A stretch of DNA of 64,000 nucleotides, from assembly GCA_039881145.1 (NCBI GenBank), contig JAYKKI010000074.1:11721501-11785500 (forward strand). Reading direction: 5' to 3'. Below the pieces are notes generated by a model. That model searched no databases. It was given only the letters and a program-made list of their open reading frames with translations, and was not told where the DNA came from. The translations under genes were made by a program, and so were the position numbers. Shown in pieces: positions 40,778 to 51,164 of this stretch; positions within the stretch are counted from its first letter, which is position 1, and every line of letters begins with the position of its first letter. This DNA comes from Druceiella hillmani. Taxonomy: Eukaryota; Arthropoda; Insecta; Lepidoptera; Hepialidae.

Positions 40778-41026
40778 GTTTTGATTACCAGTTTTAATTT
40801 TTTTATTTATTACTGCCAATTTTTATTTTCATTGTTTTCTATTAAACAAAATTACCGAATAGATTTTGTTTTAATGACTTTACAGTTCCCAAGATCAACA
40901 TTGCCGTATAGATTCACTAAGCATAAAATAGCAACCGTTGAGATTGCGCACAATTTTCTTTTCGATGGAAGGGCATCGAAGAAACTAGGTATCACGAACG
41001 AAGTCTCAAAAATATTAGGTATGTAA
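40643..41026 (+). CDS. Unrecognised open frame, possibly two exons
   Basis: I do not recognise this protein. The frame opens after a TAG at 40604; the first ATG is 40643. The N-terminal part reads NLLFTNILLCFRKHLLYFDF and GVDLGRRTEYNIWMDALQ. A canonical gt...ttacag interval at 40778-40885 (108 bases, in phase) can be spliced or read through without a stop; the bases inside it are T-rich, like an intron. The second part reads FPRSTLPYRFTKHKIATVEI then LFDGRASKKLGITNEVSKILG, and ends at TAA, or at a gtatgt donor just before it. The N-terminal half lies in a repeat whose inverted copy at 45.7-45.96 kb encodes a related but broken peptide (LLFANIKLSFRKLLLQCD, DLDTRTE). Conservation at the protein level suggests a former transposon or multigene-family exon. 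Function unknown. Confidence 0.35.
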   Translation: MKEKLLSNLLFTNILLCFRKHLLYFDFGVDLGRRTEYNIWMDALQVLITSFNFFIYYCQFLFSLFSIKQNYRIDFVLMTLQFPRSTLPYRFTKHKIATVEIAHNFLFDGRASKKLGITNEVSKILGM

Positions 41027-41354
41027 CGGGACCCAATCGGATTGACTTAATAATTTATAAGACTGATTTTGTTTTTATTTAGATTGGTTGTTTTGTTATT
41101 GTTAGTTTACATTTTCATTATCTAATTTGATTTTACAGTCTTCTGGATCTGGAGATGTTGATGCGTTGCTATTTAATGTACTACATTTTTATTGGACCTA
41201 CATCTGTGAATGTGGTTATAAGAGTAATTCTCGTTTTGTATATGTTTGTATTCAAACATCCATTTAATATCTTGTATCTCGATTCTATATCATGTAAGGT
41301 TCTATAAGTCTTTGTGGAGCTATTTCCGCTATTCCTTTATTCTATTCTTTATTA

Positions 41355-41491
41355 TTTATATTTCTGGAAAGCTATTTCCTTAGATAGATAGATTAGCTAG
41401 ATATTAATTTATATTTCTGGAAAGCTATTTCCTTCGATAGATAGATTAGCTAGATATTTATTTATATTTCTGAAAAGCTATTTCCTTTATT
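41355..41491. repeat. 53-bp tandem repeat, about 2.6 copies
   Basis: Units starting tttatatttctggaaagcta begin at 41355, 41408 and 41461. Each of the first two contains gatagatagattagctagat. The third is cut short after tttccttta. Copies are nearly identical, so this is a fairly recent local expansion. Confidence 0.9.
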
Positions 41492-43939
41492 CCAAATAAT
41501 CCTTCATGAACTAGGGAATAAATGTGATTAGTGTTAATATTTTTAATAATTTTATATCTGTTTTATCTTTTGTATTAGCGTTTTTGTGGATCGAATAAAT
41601 TGGTGAGAATAATAAAATATTGTCAGTTGAAGCAAAAACTGCAAAACTATATTAGACTTAAATAGGTTTTTTTTCTATCATATCAAGTATTTTCAGCATT
41701 TATTCCGGAGTAGAATTATATTATTAAATATAGCCATTGACATTTCCATTCCTAATATCAATTGTATTGTAGCAGCATATAAAACTGCGCAACTTAGAGG
41801 ATTTCGATTAGTCACGAACGAATAAAACTGCAAAATGTTAGCCACGGTAACCCGAAGGATATTTTTGGGTTTGTAATTGTATTAAAAGGTATCTATTTTC
41901 TTTTTCGGTGGGGGGGAGGAGGAGATTCCGACAAATTATTTAATAGTTTTTCAATTATAACTACTACATTCGTCATGGTGATATTAAAAATTTTTAATTT
42001 TGCTTTCTATTAGAATTTATAGTTTCATTGGATTTTTTGATATTGGGGAATTTATCACAGTACTTACGCTTCATGACCTATGGATATGTCCAAATTTTAC
42101 ACTTTTATATCACGACACTATGCAATATTTTAAATTTTTAATAACTTCGGTAAATACATGTAACGAACAATTTGTTAATGAAAATCGTTCGCTTTAACTT
42201 CGTATTGGCAAATAACGGAGAATTAAGTGATGTTCCAATACTTGTTCAAAAATAAGCTCCTCGTTTATTAGTTGAATCACGAGTAAATAATAATTTTATA
42301 TTTAAGGTATACTTACTCTGATATGACATTTGTGGCGAGGCGACGTATTTTTAAGTCAGTTCTTACCATTTTCTAAAATTTCTCGTATCGTGTATTCTTT
42401 ATCTTTACATACTATAGGAAATTTGTAAGGAATAGCCAAGAATTCATTTTTACTGAACTAACTGTAATAAATATGTGGACAAATTATGAAACTCGTAGTT
42501 TTTGTAATAAATGTGATATTATTATATATTTACGTTATTTCAACCGAAAATGGGTGTTTGGTAAATTATAAATATTTATTACTTTTTTTACATATCAGAT
42601 TCATTGGTACTATGATTGCAGAACTTCCTCGTGTATATATTTTATTTATAGTTCCTGATACAAAAATCAAGAAGAAAAACTATAACGATTATAGATGTAA
42701 ATACAATAATATTTGCGTATTTTCTGAGAAAATTGTATTGCGCTTATACCGAGACTCATGAAATTTATGCAATTAAACGGTGAAAAATTATCAATGGAAA
42801 TAGTTATTTCTACTTCGTGTCGGTTTTTTGTCTGATCATTGTAGACTTCGTTGCATTTATATTTCATTATATTATATTTTGTAGATCTAGTTCAAATATA
42901 TCTTGTTGTGGTATGCATTTTTTCTTAGTGAATTCTTTTCACAGATTAAATTCCGTGGAAAGCAATACACCGGGAACACTAACTGTGGGGTGATAATACA
43001 ATTTTTAACATATCGAAGGTTTTCACATAATTTTTATTGAATTTATAGATGTAAGGATTATATTTTCTGCCCTAAATACATCCATTCATCTTGCTCATAT
43101 CGCTGGCGATTTACAAAGTGTTCAAAAGTTTATTTATGTAATCTTTATAAAAAGTCTACCGACAAATGTCTTAAACCTTCATTGTTTCAAGGTAGAGCGC
43201 AAATTCCAGTAATCAAAATGAAGTGGCTATAAGAATATTTAAGCGTTTATAAGAATATTTAAAGGTCTCTTAATATTTTGATATAAAATTAATATCGGGA
43301 AAAGCCCTTGTATTTTTCATTAAAAAGAAAATATTTCGAATTTCTTACTGTGACCACACAATTAGTCGAGTATTTTAACCACTATTTACAAATATATTAT
43401 GTAATCCATTATCATTTTAAATATTTATTTCAAGCTACATGTTAATAATTAGTAGCGTTTACAAAGTCAAAAGGGTATTTTACAATTCACACGTATTTTC
43501 ATCCTTTACTTTTAGTTAATTTTTTTTTTTGTTTCGATACCTCATTACATCACCGTTCACAGAACACTTAAGTAAAGGAGGTCTGAAAGAGACCGTTTAA
43601 ATAATTTGGCTAACATCAGGCGTTGAAAACAAACGACCGAATTATCAATTTCGATAAAAAGTTAAGATGAAGGAACTAGTTCGTAACGCATAATTATTTT
43701 GAAAACAAGTTCATTTCATATTCTATTAGGTGTTACTAATTTTTATCTCTATTTCTTTTTAATTACTGCCTTATTTGTTTTCGTATATACTTTTTTTATG
43801 GCTTGAAATTTTTTATGTTCTTTATAATTTATTAAATAACTTTACTTGTGTTTTAATTTTCATCCACTTCTTATTATGGTACCGATATAAAACTACGTAC
43901 AAATGCTCAATTAATATACGGTATACCATTGAGCTGATA
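41492..43939. other. AT-rich spacer with unassigned small frames
   Basis: Frames of 65 codons (42000-42197) and 91 codons (42486-42761) are A/T-driven, hydrophobic or lysine/tyrosine-rich, and carry no recognisable motif. A guanine run (gtgggggggaggaggag) near 41909-41925 is the only G-rich tract of the window. Confidence 0.5.
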
Positions 43940-44165
43940 TAATGGTAGAGGGGGAGCCTCGTTATAGAAATTTATCAGTGCGTAATAATAACCCCTTCGA
44001 ATTTGGACTCGTTTGATGTATCTCAAGGTGTATTTTGTTACATTTGAAGTCCGGAAGGACCTGATGATGGTAAATGATGTAGCCTCCGAAACTTCTGCAC
44101 GGCTAACAATAAACTTATCAAGTTTGCGTTCATTATACTTGTCTCAACGATTCCTCTGGTTAGAC
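43940..44165 (+). repeat. Interspersed repeat with CTGATGATGG...CCGAAAC core
   Basis: At about 44050-44095 the words ggaaggacctgatgatgg, then cctccgaaac, then aacaataaactt form the pattern seen near the ends of Penelope-like and other arthropod repeats. About 60 bases later comes cttgtctcaacga. A second copy at 55790-55920 has ctgatgatggagccgaaag followed at similar distance by cttgtcttgacga. The two copies define a diverged dispersed family. Confidence 0.55.
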
Positions 44166-44169
44166 ATTT

Positions 44170-45695
44170 TCATCAAACGAATTCGTTGTTGAAGAAGGAA
44201 AGTAAGTATGCCAACTTCTTATTGCCTAATGGTAAGACGATAGAATTGAACTCGTTTTGATTTGTCACCATGAGTTCTTTATTTATAAACAGGTGTTAAT
44301 GGAAAATGTTCGATCGCTAGCAGTAAACTAGCAGTAAACCGTTTGATTTGTCTCAAGTTTTTTGAGTAGAGGTACTTTTTAATTTTAAAGTGTAGAACTT
44401 ATTTCTTAACAAGCATTGAACCGTACTACAAAATTGTCCTTTTTTTATCTATTTAAAAGTTTAGTGAACGATTTTTTAAATTCTTATCTACATGTACTTA
44501 TTTTCTTTACCATAAAAGTATAGTTAATGATGCGCAGTTAGTAACGGCGCTGAACTTGACGCCTCTTATGTGACACTGTGGTACTAAATGAAACGATACA
44601 ACACAAAAAATTACTTGATCATCCAACATTTCTTGATTATGTCCTAAATAAAAGGTTTTGCAATATTATATTCTTTTGTCGGTTCTTGCCTTACATACAC
44701 AGCACATAGTCGATAGAAATTTTCATACGTCTAAAACATAATTACTATAAGCCATTCCACAACATCAAAATAAGTAATGTTAATGTATTAAGTCATTGTA
44801 ATTGTAAATTACGAACAACAAACACTCATAACATAGTGACGTAATTGATATTAATATCGTCCGAATCTATTCACCGCTACTTTGTCCGGTGTGGAATGTG
44901 TTTCGAACGTAAATCATCCATTGTTAATACATCATCATTAATAATGACTATAAAATATCGGTACGACTTCATAAATGTATATGTTATACGTAGGAAAAAT
45001 TAACTCTATAATACACTTTGGGCAACTTTAAAACAATAAGTGATTTTAAATATAATTTTGCAAGTCACGTTATTTTATTATTTTTATATCACTAACCGAT
45101 TTAAACCATAGTAACAAACTATGGCGAAAGTCATACAAAATTAACACAAGCAATACACACACATATAATATTATGAACAGTTACTTTACATAAATAAGGC
45201 AGGTACTGTCACAAATAATTATTGAATATTATATAAAATGTAATCGAGATGCGAGACGTTAAATTTTTATTTTGAAGTTTGAATTTAAAAAAATAGACAA
45301 TGAGAAATACTGTTATAGCTACAATTATATAAATGGTTTGGGTGTACGTATAATCTATTTTAGTAACAATATGACCACAGATGGAATAGACTGTAATTTG
45401 TATTATAAAAATTTATTACCTGAATACGATGGACCAAACAACTTATGGACATGCATAAACAGTTCTATAAATTAATAAAATTATGATATAAACCTAATAG
45501 GTCTAGTTCTAAAACGTATATTATTTTGAGTTACGACATTGAGCTTAGTACATATGTGCGACAATATCGCTCTCAAGAAACAAAAAACAAAGTTACCAGT
45601 CAATAGTAGACAATTAAAATGTATTTGCAATATAGGAGGTAATTTATGTATACTAACAATAGTTTATTAAATGAACTTCAGTTTGGAAATCCAAA
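44170..45695. other. AT-rich spacer, no gene seen
   Basis: A 67-codon frame at 45272-45475 is asparagine and tyrosine-rich and probably chance. Nothing else is notable. Confidence 0.5.
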
Positions 45696-45699
45696 TATT

Positions 45700-45965
45700 A
45701 AATACATCCATTCATAATTATAAGTCATTCCGTTCTCGTGTCTAAATCTGCACCTAGTTAATATCGCGGTGCTTTACGTTACTAGTCACATTGCAAAAGT
45801 AGCTTACGAAACGATAATTTAATGTTTGCAAACAATAATTCCGTAAAAATTGGTGTTTCAACTTGGTACAATTGACGTAAAACTTTAAATCATTTTTCGA
45901 AGTTTATCTACTAACACGGAAAGGACGTTGCAGTCGCTACCTTGTTTTCGTTCTACTTTTAACGT
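45700..45965 (-). repeat. Right copy of the diverged inverted repeat pair
   Basis: Read on the minus strand this parallels 40540-40777 from gtagcgactgcaac to the gtgcagatttagacacgaga word. Its translation (VLRQLYQVETPIF, ELLFANIKLSFRKLLLQCD, then stops, then GADLDTRTE) resembles the N-terminal part of the frame at 40643 but is broken, so this copy is not functional. Confidence 0.65.
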
Positions 45966-45969
45966 ATTA

Positions 45970-47365
45970 AGCTTCAAATATCTCAACAGTAAAAAAATAT
46001 CAATATCAAGCTATGTGGCCGATATATAGTAAAAAGCAAATAATGTCTGAAAGAATAGTAGATAGAACCAATTTTGTGATGTTTTACCTTAGAATGTTAT
46101 TGTATTAATTTAAACTTCCATCAATGATGAATCTATGAAAGAATGGAGGGTATTTTATAGCTTATTTTTATATTTTTATGAATAATGGTATTTAATTTCT
46201 ATCGATGAGTATATATTTTGGATATAAGTATGTGTTAACCGTGTGTCTGCAAAAAAGTAAATTCTTTTCGCTGAAATCACAGTTTTGATATTGTAATTTT
46301 TAGAAAGAGTTGAGAATTTTCAAATGGTTCCTTAATATTTTCTGTTCTGTTAAATACACAAAACCATTGTATGAATAACCAACACGTTCTTTTCATATTT
46401 GTATACGTATACGTCTGAGCTGTAAGTTCTCATCAGCTACTTTGTCGTATATAAGTATACGTCCATGATTATCATATGATTGAAGTAATATAATATTTTG
46501 CAGATTGCTTTGTGTCTTATGTTCCACGAGTCATATAAATATTTAAAGTCAATGCACTATTTTGAATGTATCAGAGAAGAATGAAATAGAGCTTATTTTA
46601 TTTCTATTATAGTGACCTACCTTGAACACCAAACCCATTCTGACAATAAAAGATATTGATGTTGAAAAACATAATTATCATAATTCATTACGTCACTAGT
46701 CGATGAGCCTGTAAATTCGAAACATCGCACACTCGCGATGTAATTAATGACAACGTCGCCCACATTGAGATACCGCCCACGTTTACATCTATTTCCATTA
46801 TCCATCGTAATTGATTATATTAGTACTTCATGTTTGAAATACTTATAAGATATAGATATAATTGATGAATTTGTGCATAAAATTAATCGATTAGGGCTTG
46901 TTAATTATTTAATGGAGAAATTTCATTCGAATGTTAATAACAGTACATTGTTTGAATTAGGACCGATATCTTATTTATTTCCGTACAGCATGCACAAAGA
47001 ATAAATACAATAAAGCTGAAGTAAAAATCAAGCCTTTTTTACTATTAAATGGAACTTTTCACGTAACATATTCTGGTTATAAATAGTGATTTATCACCCC
47101 ACAATTCAAAGGCTCTGTTTGTTCAGATATATTCTTGAATATTAAATGTACATTTCATTGTCGTGCTCGTTGATATTTATGAAAGCAAAACAATATTGCA
47201 ATCTCAATCGTAAAATTATTACTAACAAAAATTACATAGGATAATCACTGTATTTTAATTTCGTTTGAAATACATATTTGGTATTTTCCACTTCACGTAA
47301 ACAATCTTTTCTCTATATTGCTGCTACATCACGAATTCGTTTTAACTAATAAACTCATAGTATCA
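45970..47365. other. AT-rich spacer, no gene seen
   Basis: A 62-codon minus-strand frame (46617-46805) lies in a GC-richer patch but has no recognised motif. The word acagtacattgtttgaatta near 46941 was considered as a transposon end and set aside. Confidence 0.5.
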
Positions 47366-47370
47366 TACTG

Positions 47371-48589
47371 TTTTTCGTATTATTTCCAGGAATGCTCCTG
47401 CATGAGATGGCTCTGTCTTTTACGTTAGAATTGTTATTCTCCCGTTTTAGTATTATATTCGAAGCTTTGTTAAAAGTCTTCCTTTCAACAAAATCCCGCG
47501 CATCTATAGCCATGTAACAACACTCTTATAAAATAATTTCCTTAAAAAATTACAAAACGACTTCTATGTTATATTCATCAATAGATAATAATCTACATAA
47601 AATTTATTTTCTATAAAGTCATTTTAATATATCAATAACACTTTGGTCTATTGATTGTAGCAATGACGTCACAATATGAGGCCAAAATTTCACTTAAAAC
47701 ATTCCATTTTCTCTTTCTATCAATTCGCTTGGTTGGGGCATTATCCAGCAAAACTAGGACATTCCCTTGTTTATTAATTTTATTTTGATATGTTTTTACT
47801 TCTGGAACAAAAGTGTTGTCATACCAGTTAATGGATAACTCGGTGTTCATTCATGCGCTTTTTCATTTCTTGTAAATTAAGGGAATCCTGGTATTTTTGA
47901 GGCATCCGCGGTTTTTGGGTTTTTCGATGAGGAGCAATGGTATTTTCTGGGTCCCAGTATGTTAGCGTGAACTAATATTGTTACTGTCTCTTTACAAATT
48001 TTTTATCCTGGAGTTGAATTCTCTCACCGAGAAGCTAATGATTTCCAATTTAATCCGATTTCATCAGCGTTATAAATCAAATTCAAGTCAAAATCATTTT
48101 CGTCTAACTCTTTCTTAAAACTATTTTCAAAATAATTTCCTGCATCTACATCAGCTAACGTTTTTTCATCTTGTATTTCCAATTCAAAAATTCCATGACG
48201 AAATTTAGATCTATACAATCACCCTCTATTTGTCACAAACGTTTCATCATCACCTATTTTTTTATTTAACTGCAATGCTTTTTCACAGAGCAAATGGCCA
48301 GATGTTGGTTACCCAGTAAATCGTTTTTGTAAAATCCAACAATATAAAGCTTCTTCTAAAAGTCCATTTTTAGATTTTTTCATCACTTTTCGATATTTAC
48401 TCCCATATTTACTATCTAATTTGCAGGCGTATTTCAAAATTGTATCGGTACTTTTATTAATACCACTTACCGTAAAAGTACCTACACCATACTTGTCAGC
48501 TAACTTACGACCAATACGTCTTTTTTTAATGAATTAATATTATTTATTTTATTTGAAAACGACAACACCACTCTTTTACGCTTTGGCAT
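47371..48589 (-). pseudogene. Tigger/jerky-like (pogo superfamily) transposase, degraded
   Basis: This is a cut-and-paste DDE transposase with a CENP-B-type DNA-binding N-terminus. Reading down from ATG at 48587-48589: MPKRKRVVLSFSNK, then after a one-base shift RRIGRKLADKYGVGTFTVSG (helix-turn-helix), GLLEEALYCWILQKR, then FRHGIFELEIQDEKTLADVD, then IYNADEIGLNWKSL, which holds the first catalytic aspartate. Further on are NWYDNTFVPEVK, LVLLDNAPTKR (second aspartate) and, in another frame, SLLQSIDQSVIDILK (third aspartate, about 47649). A distal ECCYMAIDARDFVERKTFN region follows to about 47371. Damage: frameshifts near 48520, 47900 and 47665, and stops after QKRFTG, after VTNRG and after KSLASR. 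The element is dead but the family is certain. Confidence 0.88.
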
Positions 48590-48599
48590 TTTTAAGTAC

Positions 48600-48793
48600 A
48601 GACGTAAGAGTGGTCCAACGCAATGCAGCAGAATAGTGACCGTAAATATCTAAAATAACGAAACGCTCGGGGCAGTAATCGCACGGGACGGGAACGGATA
48701 GTGCTGGTTGCAACATGTCAGTGCACCACGGATTAAACTATAAAGTAATTTGATCGCGGTTGACAATCCGGATAAACGCGATCCTTGTAACTG
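48600..48793 (-). mobile_element. 5' untranslated end of the Tigger/jerky-like element, with a likely terminal repeat
   Basis: On the minus strand the outer edge reads cagttacaaggatcgcgttt and then atccggattg. CAG at the very end and an ATCCGGA word nearby are usual for Tigger/pogo termini. The segment between it and the transposase start is GC-richer than the surroundings, as expected for element sequence. No matching inverted terminus was found beyond 47371, so the other end is deleted or unrecognisable. Confidence 0.5.
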
Positions 48794-48882
48794 AGGTTCG
48801 AATAATCATGCTACCACTGCAATCTATTAATTCATATTTATTTTCCTCGTATAGTTTAGTGTGTTAGGCCATCTGAAATAGG

Positions 48883-48883
<1 letters not shown>

Positions 48884-48930
<47 letters not shown>
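48884..48930. repeat. (AT)n microsatellite
   Basis: An uninterrupted AT run of about 23 units, 90 bp outside the Tigger end. Confidence 0.95.
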
Positions 48931-48933
<3 letters not shown>

Positions 48934-48934
48934 T

Positions 48935-50970
48935 AAAATTTCAATTTTGCTTTCTTCGCCTATTTTATGATAATTTTAACTCGTGTGACTATTCCTACTG
49001 AGATTATTCTTGTTCATTGTATTGTGTATTGAAGTTCAGGTGGGGAGTCAAGAAAACGCTAGTATCGACACTTATTTTGCCATCTTTTGTCATTATTTAT
49101 TGACAGGCGAACGCAGCCGTTCTCATTGTAAGTTTACGTCCTTACTCGTAACAAATTCCAAAAACAAAAAAACAGTTCCTTTCTTTGGGATACGGACACA
49201 GAAAATACGGCTAGTAAAATTTCTTTCATTAAAAAAATTTAACTGATTTAATATAACTTCCGAAAAATTAGTGCATTTAGAAGTGTAAAATAATGAAAAT
49301 ACTAGGTAAATATTTGGAGGAAATTTTGCGGTAAAATATCGTTTCCGAATATGAGGAAATTTATAATATACTATTGGAGATTTTTGAAATCAATCGACTC
49401 TAATTCGACGCTTTTCTTTTTTTCTCACTCACATGGATTGGGTATGGTTATGCTCACAGAGATGAGTTCTACATTCCACTTAGCAGTCTAAGCGGAATGT
49501 AGAACTAAATTAATAAAGAGTCATGAGTTTACTAAGCAAATTTATGTCTTTTTATTGGTGTCAAATCTTTAGAAATGTCATTATTAGATGATCATTAGAC
49601 CTGTTTTATTCAGTTTTGAGAAATTCTAATGCATGCCTTCAATGTCTAAGGTCGCGTTCTTACTCTAATCTAAATTTTCCAAATAAAAAAAAATCATCGA
49701 AATTGGTTAATAAGCGCCGGAGTAAGAAGGTAACATACACACGGAAAATAACAGTCGAATCGAGAATTTCGCCTTTTTTTTGTTTAAATGTTCAGCTCGT
49801 GCCTTGAATAAAACATCTATTCATTTTGATAAATATTAATTTGAGAAAAATATGTTTGGTTTCATATTCTGGTGCTTTACGAGATAATTAATATTAATTT
49901 TTTCCTATTATTGTTTCTTGATAATTATATTGTTTAATACAAAATTAACGAAATTCACCGTTCAAATTTGCACTTGCCATCAGCTGTATTATTTTTTACG
50001 AATGTGAGTCAAAATGAGGATAATATGTAAACAAAACCATGCTTAATGAAAACGGTTTTCTTTTATTGTTTTGCGGTTTTCTTATCGTTACGTTCTTATT
50101 TTTGTTTTCTTTCCGCTTCGCAAATTAGGGTGGAGAGAACAACCATATTTTATTATCTTGGTTGAATACTTGAAAAAAAATTCACTTGTGATTTTTTAAC
50201 CTGACTTTTTACTTTGAAATGTCCCCAATCTCATATGATTTAAGACATGCGTTATTAGTTTTATTTTTTGTTAAAATTTTTAATTAAGACGGCGAAATTT
50301 TTCTCTAACCTAGTATAAATTAAATATCTCTCTATAGAAAATTTTAAGTAGTTTATTTGTTTTGCTATCTACTCATGTTTTGCATTTCTAAAATTTGGTT
50401 ATTATAAAAACATTTAGTTTTATCCGACAGAAATATTATTATTACTCGAATTAAATTTTAAAACTAAGTAATTATTGGTTTAGATTAAATCATGAACCAC
50501 GTTTCTAGCAAATTTTATAGAAATCTGTAAAACCGTTTAGGTGCGATTGACAAACACCCAAATACGGTCTCGTAATATAAAACGTATTATTATTATGTCG
50601 CCGATAACATATGGCCTATGGATTATTCCGCTGTACAAAGTATATATACCCCAAATTTGTTTCTGATTCCTTGCTTGCTTGTTGAGTTATTAGGTGTAAA
50701 ACATTACAATTTCGTAATTAAAATACTAACGGTATGCAACACTCGTGGCGTTGAATTACATGAGGGGCATGTCTAAATGTAAAATTAGACCAAAAATATT
50801 TTTCAGTTATCGAGTAAGTCAGTAAAGTGACTTTTTGTAAGTATTAATAAAATATTTTTACCAGAGTATATTTTTTATTAAAAATGAAAAATACCTCAAG
50901 GGAAATATATCCATAGAAAGGAAAGAGAACTGTATTTAAACCGATGTATTTCCTAAAACATTTGTATTGT
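48935..50970. other. AT-rich spacer with one strong hairpin
   Basis: No gene supported. Short frames at 49010-49246 and 49616-49807 have basic, biased composition without motifs. The hairpin at 49465-49506 is listed separately. Confidence 0.5.
49465..49506. repeat. 19-bp hairpin with 4-base loop
   Basis: agttctacattccacttag, loop cagt, then ctaagcggaatgtagaact: one mismatch in 19 pairs. It is GC-richer than its flanks and could be a mini foldback element or a small structured RNA. No gene is adjacent. Confidence 0.75.
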
Positions 50971-50974
50971 TATT

Positions 50975-51164
50975 AATCTGCGCAACTAACTACAAAACGT
51001 GACTTCCGTCCAAGCTTCGACACTCACTTGTCCGAATCATTTAATTCTCATTGTTTAAACTGATCTTTATTGCTAGAAGTATAGTGTAATGCATAAATAT
51101 GCATCGGACAAGTGAGTGTCGAAGCTTGGACGGAAGTCACGTTTTGTAGTTAGTTGCGCAGATT
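50975..51164. mobile_element. Perfect 61-bp inverted repeat (young foldback/MITE)
   Basis: The arm 50975-51035 (starting aatctgcgcaactaactac, ending ctcacttgtccga) and the arm 51104-51164 are exact reverse complements over all 61 bases by my reading, with a 68-base AT-rich spacer. Arms are much more GC-rich than the surroundings. There is no protein frame. Perfect arms in an otherwise decayed landscape imply recent insertion or ongoing conversion. Flanks (tgttatt before, gttttatc after) do not give a clear target duplication. Confidence 0.88.

Noticed and set aside
42486..42761. 91-codon plus-strand frame
   Set aside because: A/T-driven composition, hydrophobic start but no motif, and an overlapping frame on the other strand; no splice or homology support.
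44050..44095. Functional hammerhead ribozyme
   Set aside because: CTGATGA and CGAAAC are present, but the closing pair of the stem between them does not form and no proper cleavage-site arrangement follows.
46941..46968. Missing left terminus of the Tigger/jerky-like element
   Set aside because: It begins cagta and contains aggaccga, but it does not align convincingly with the right end at 48762-48793.
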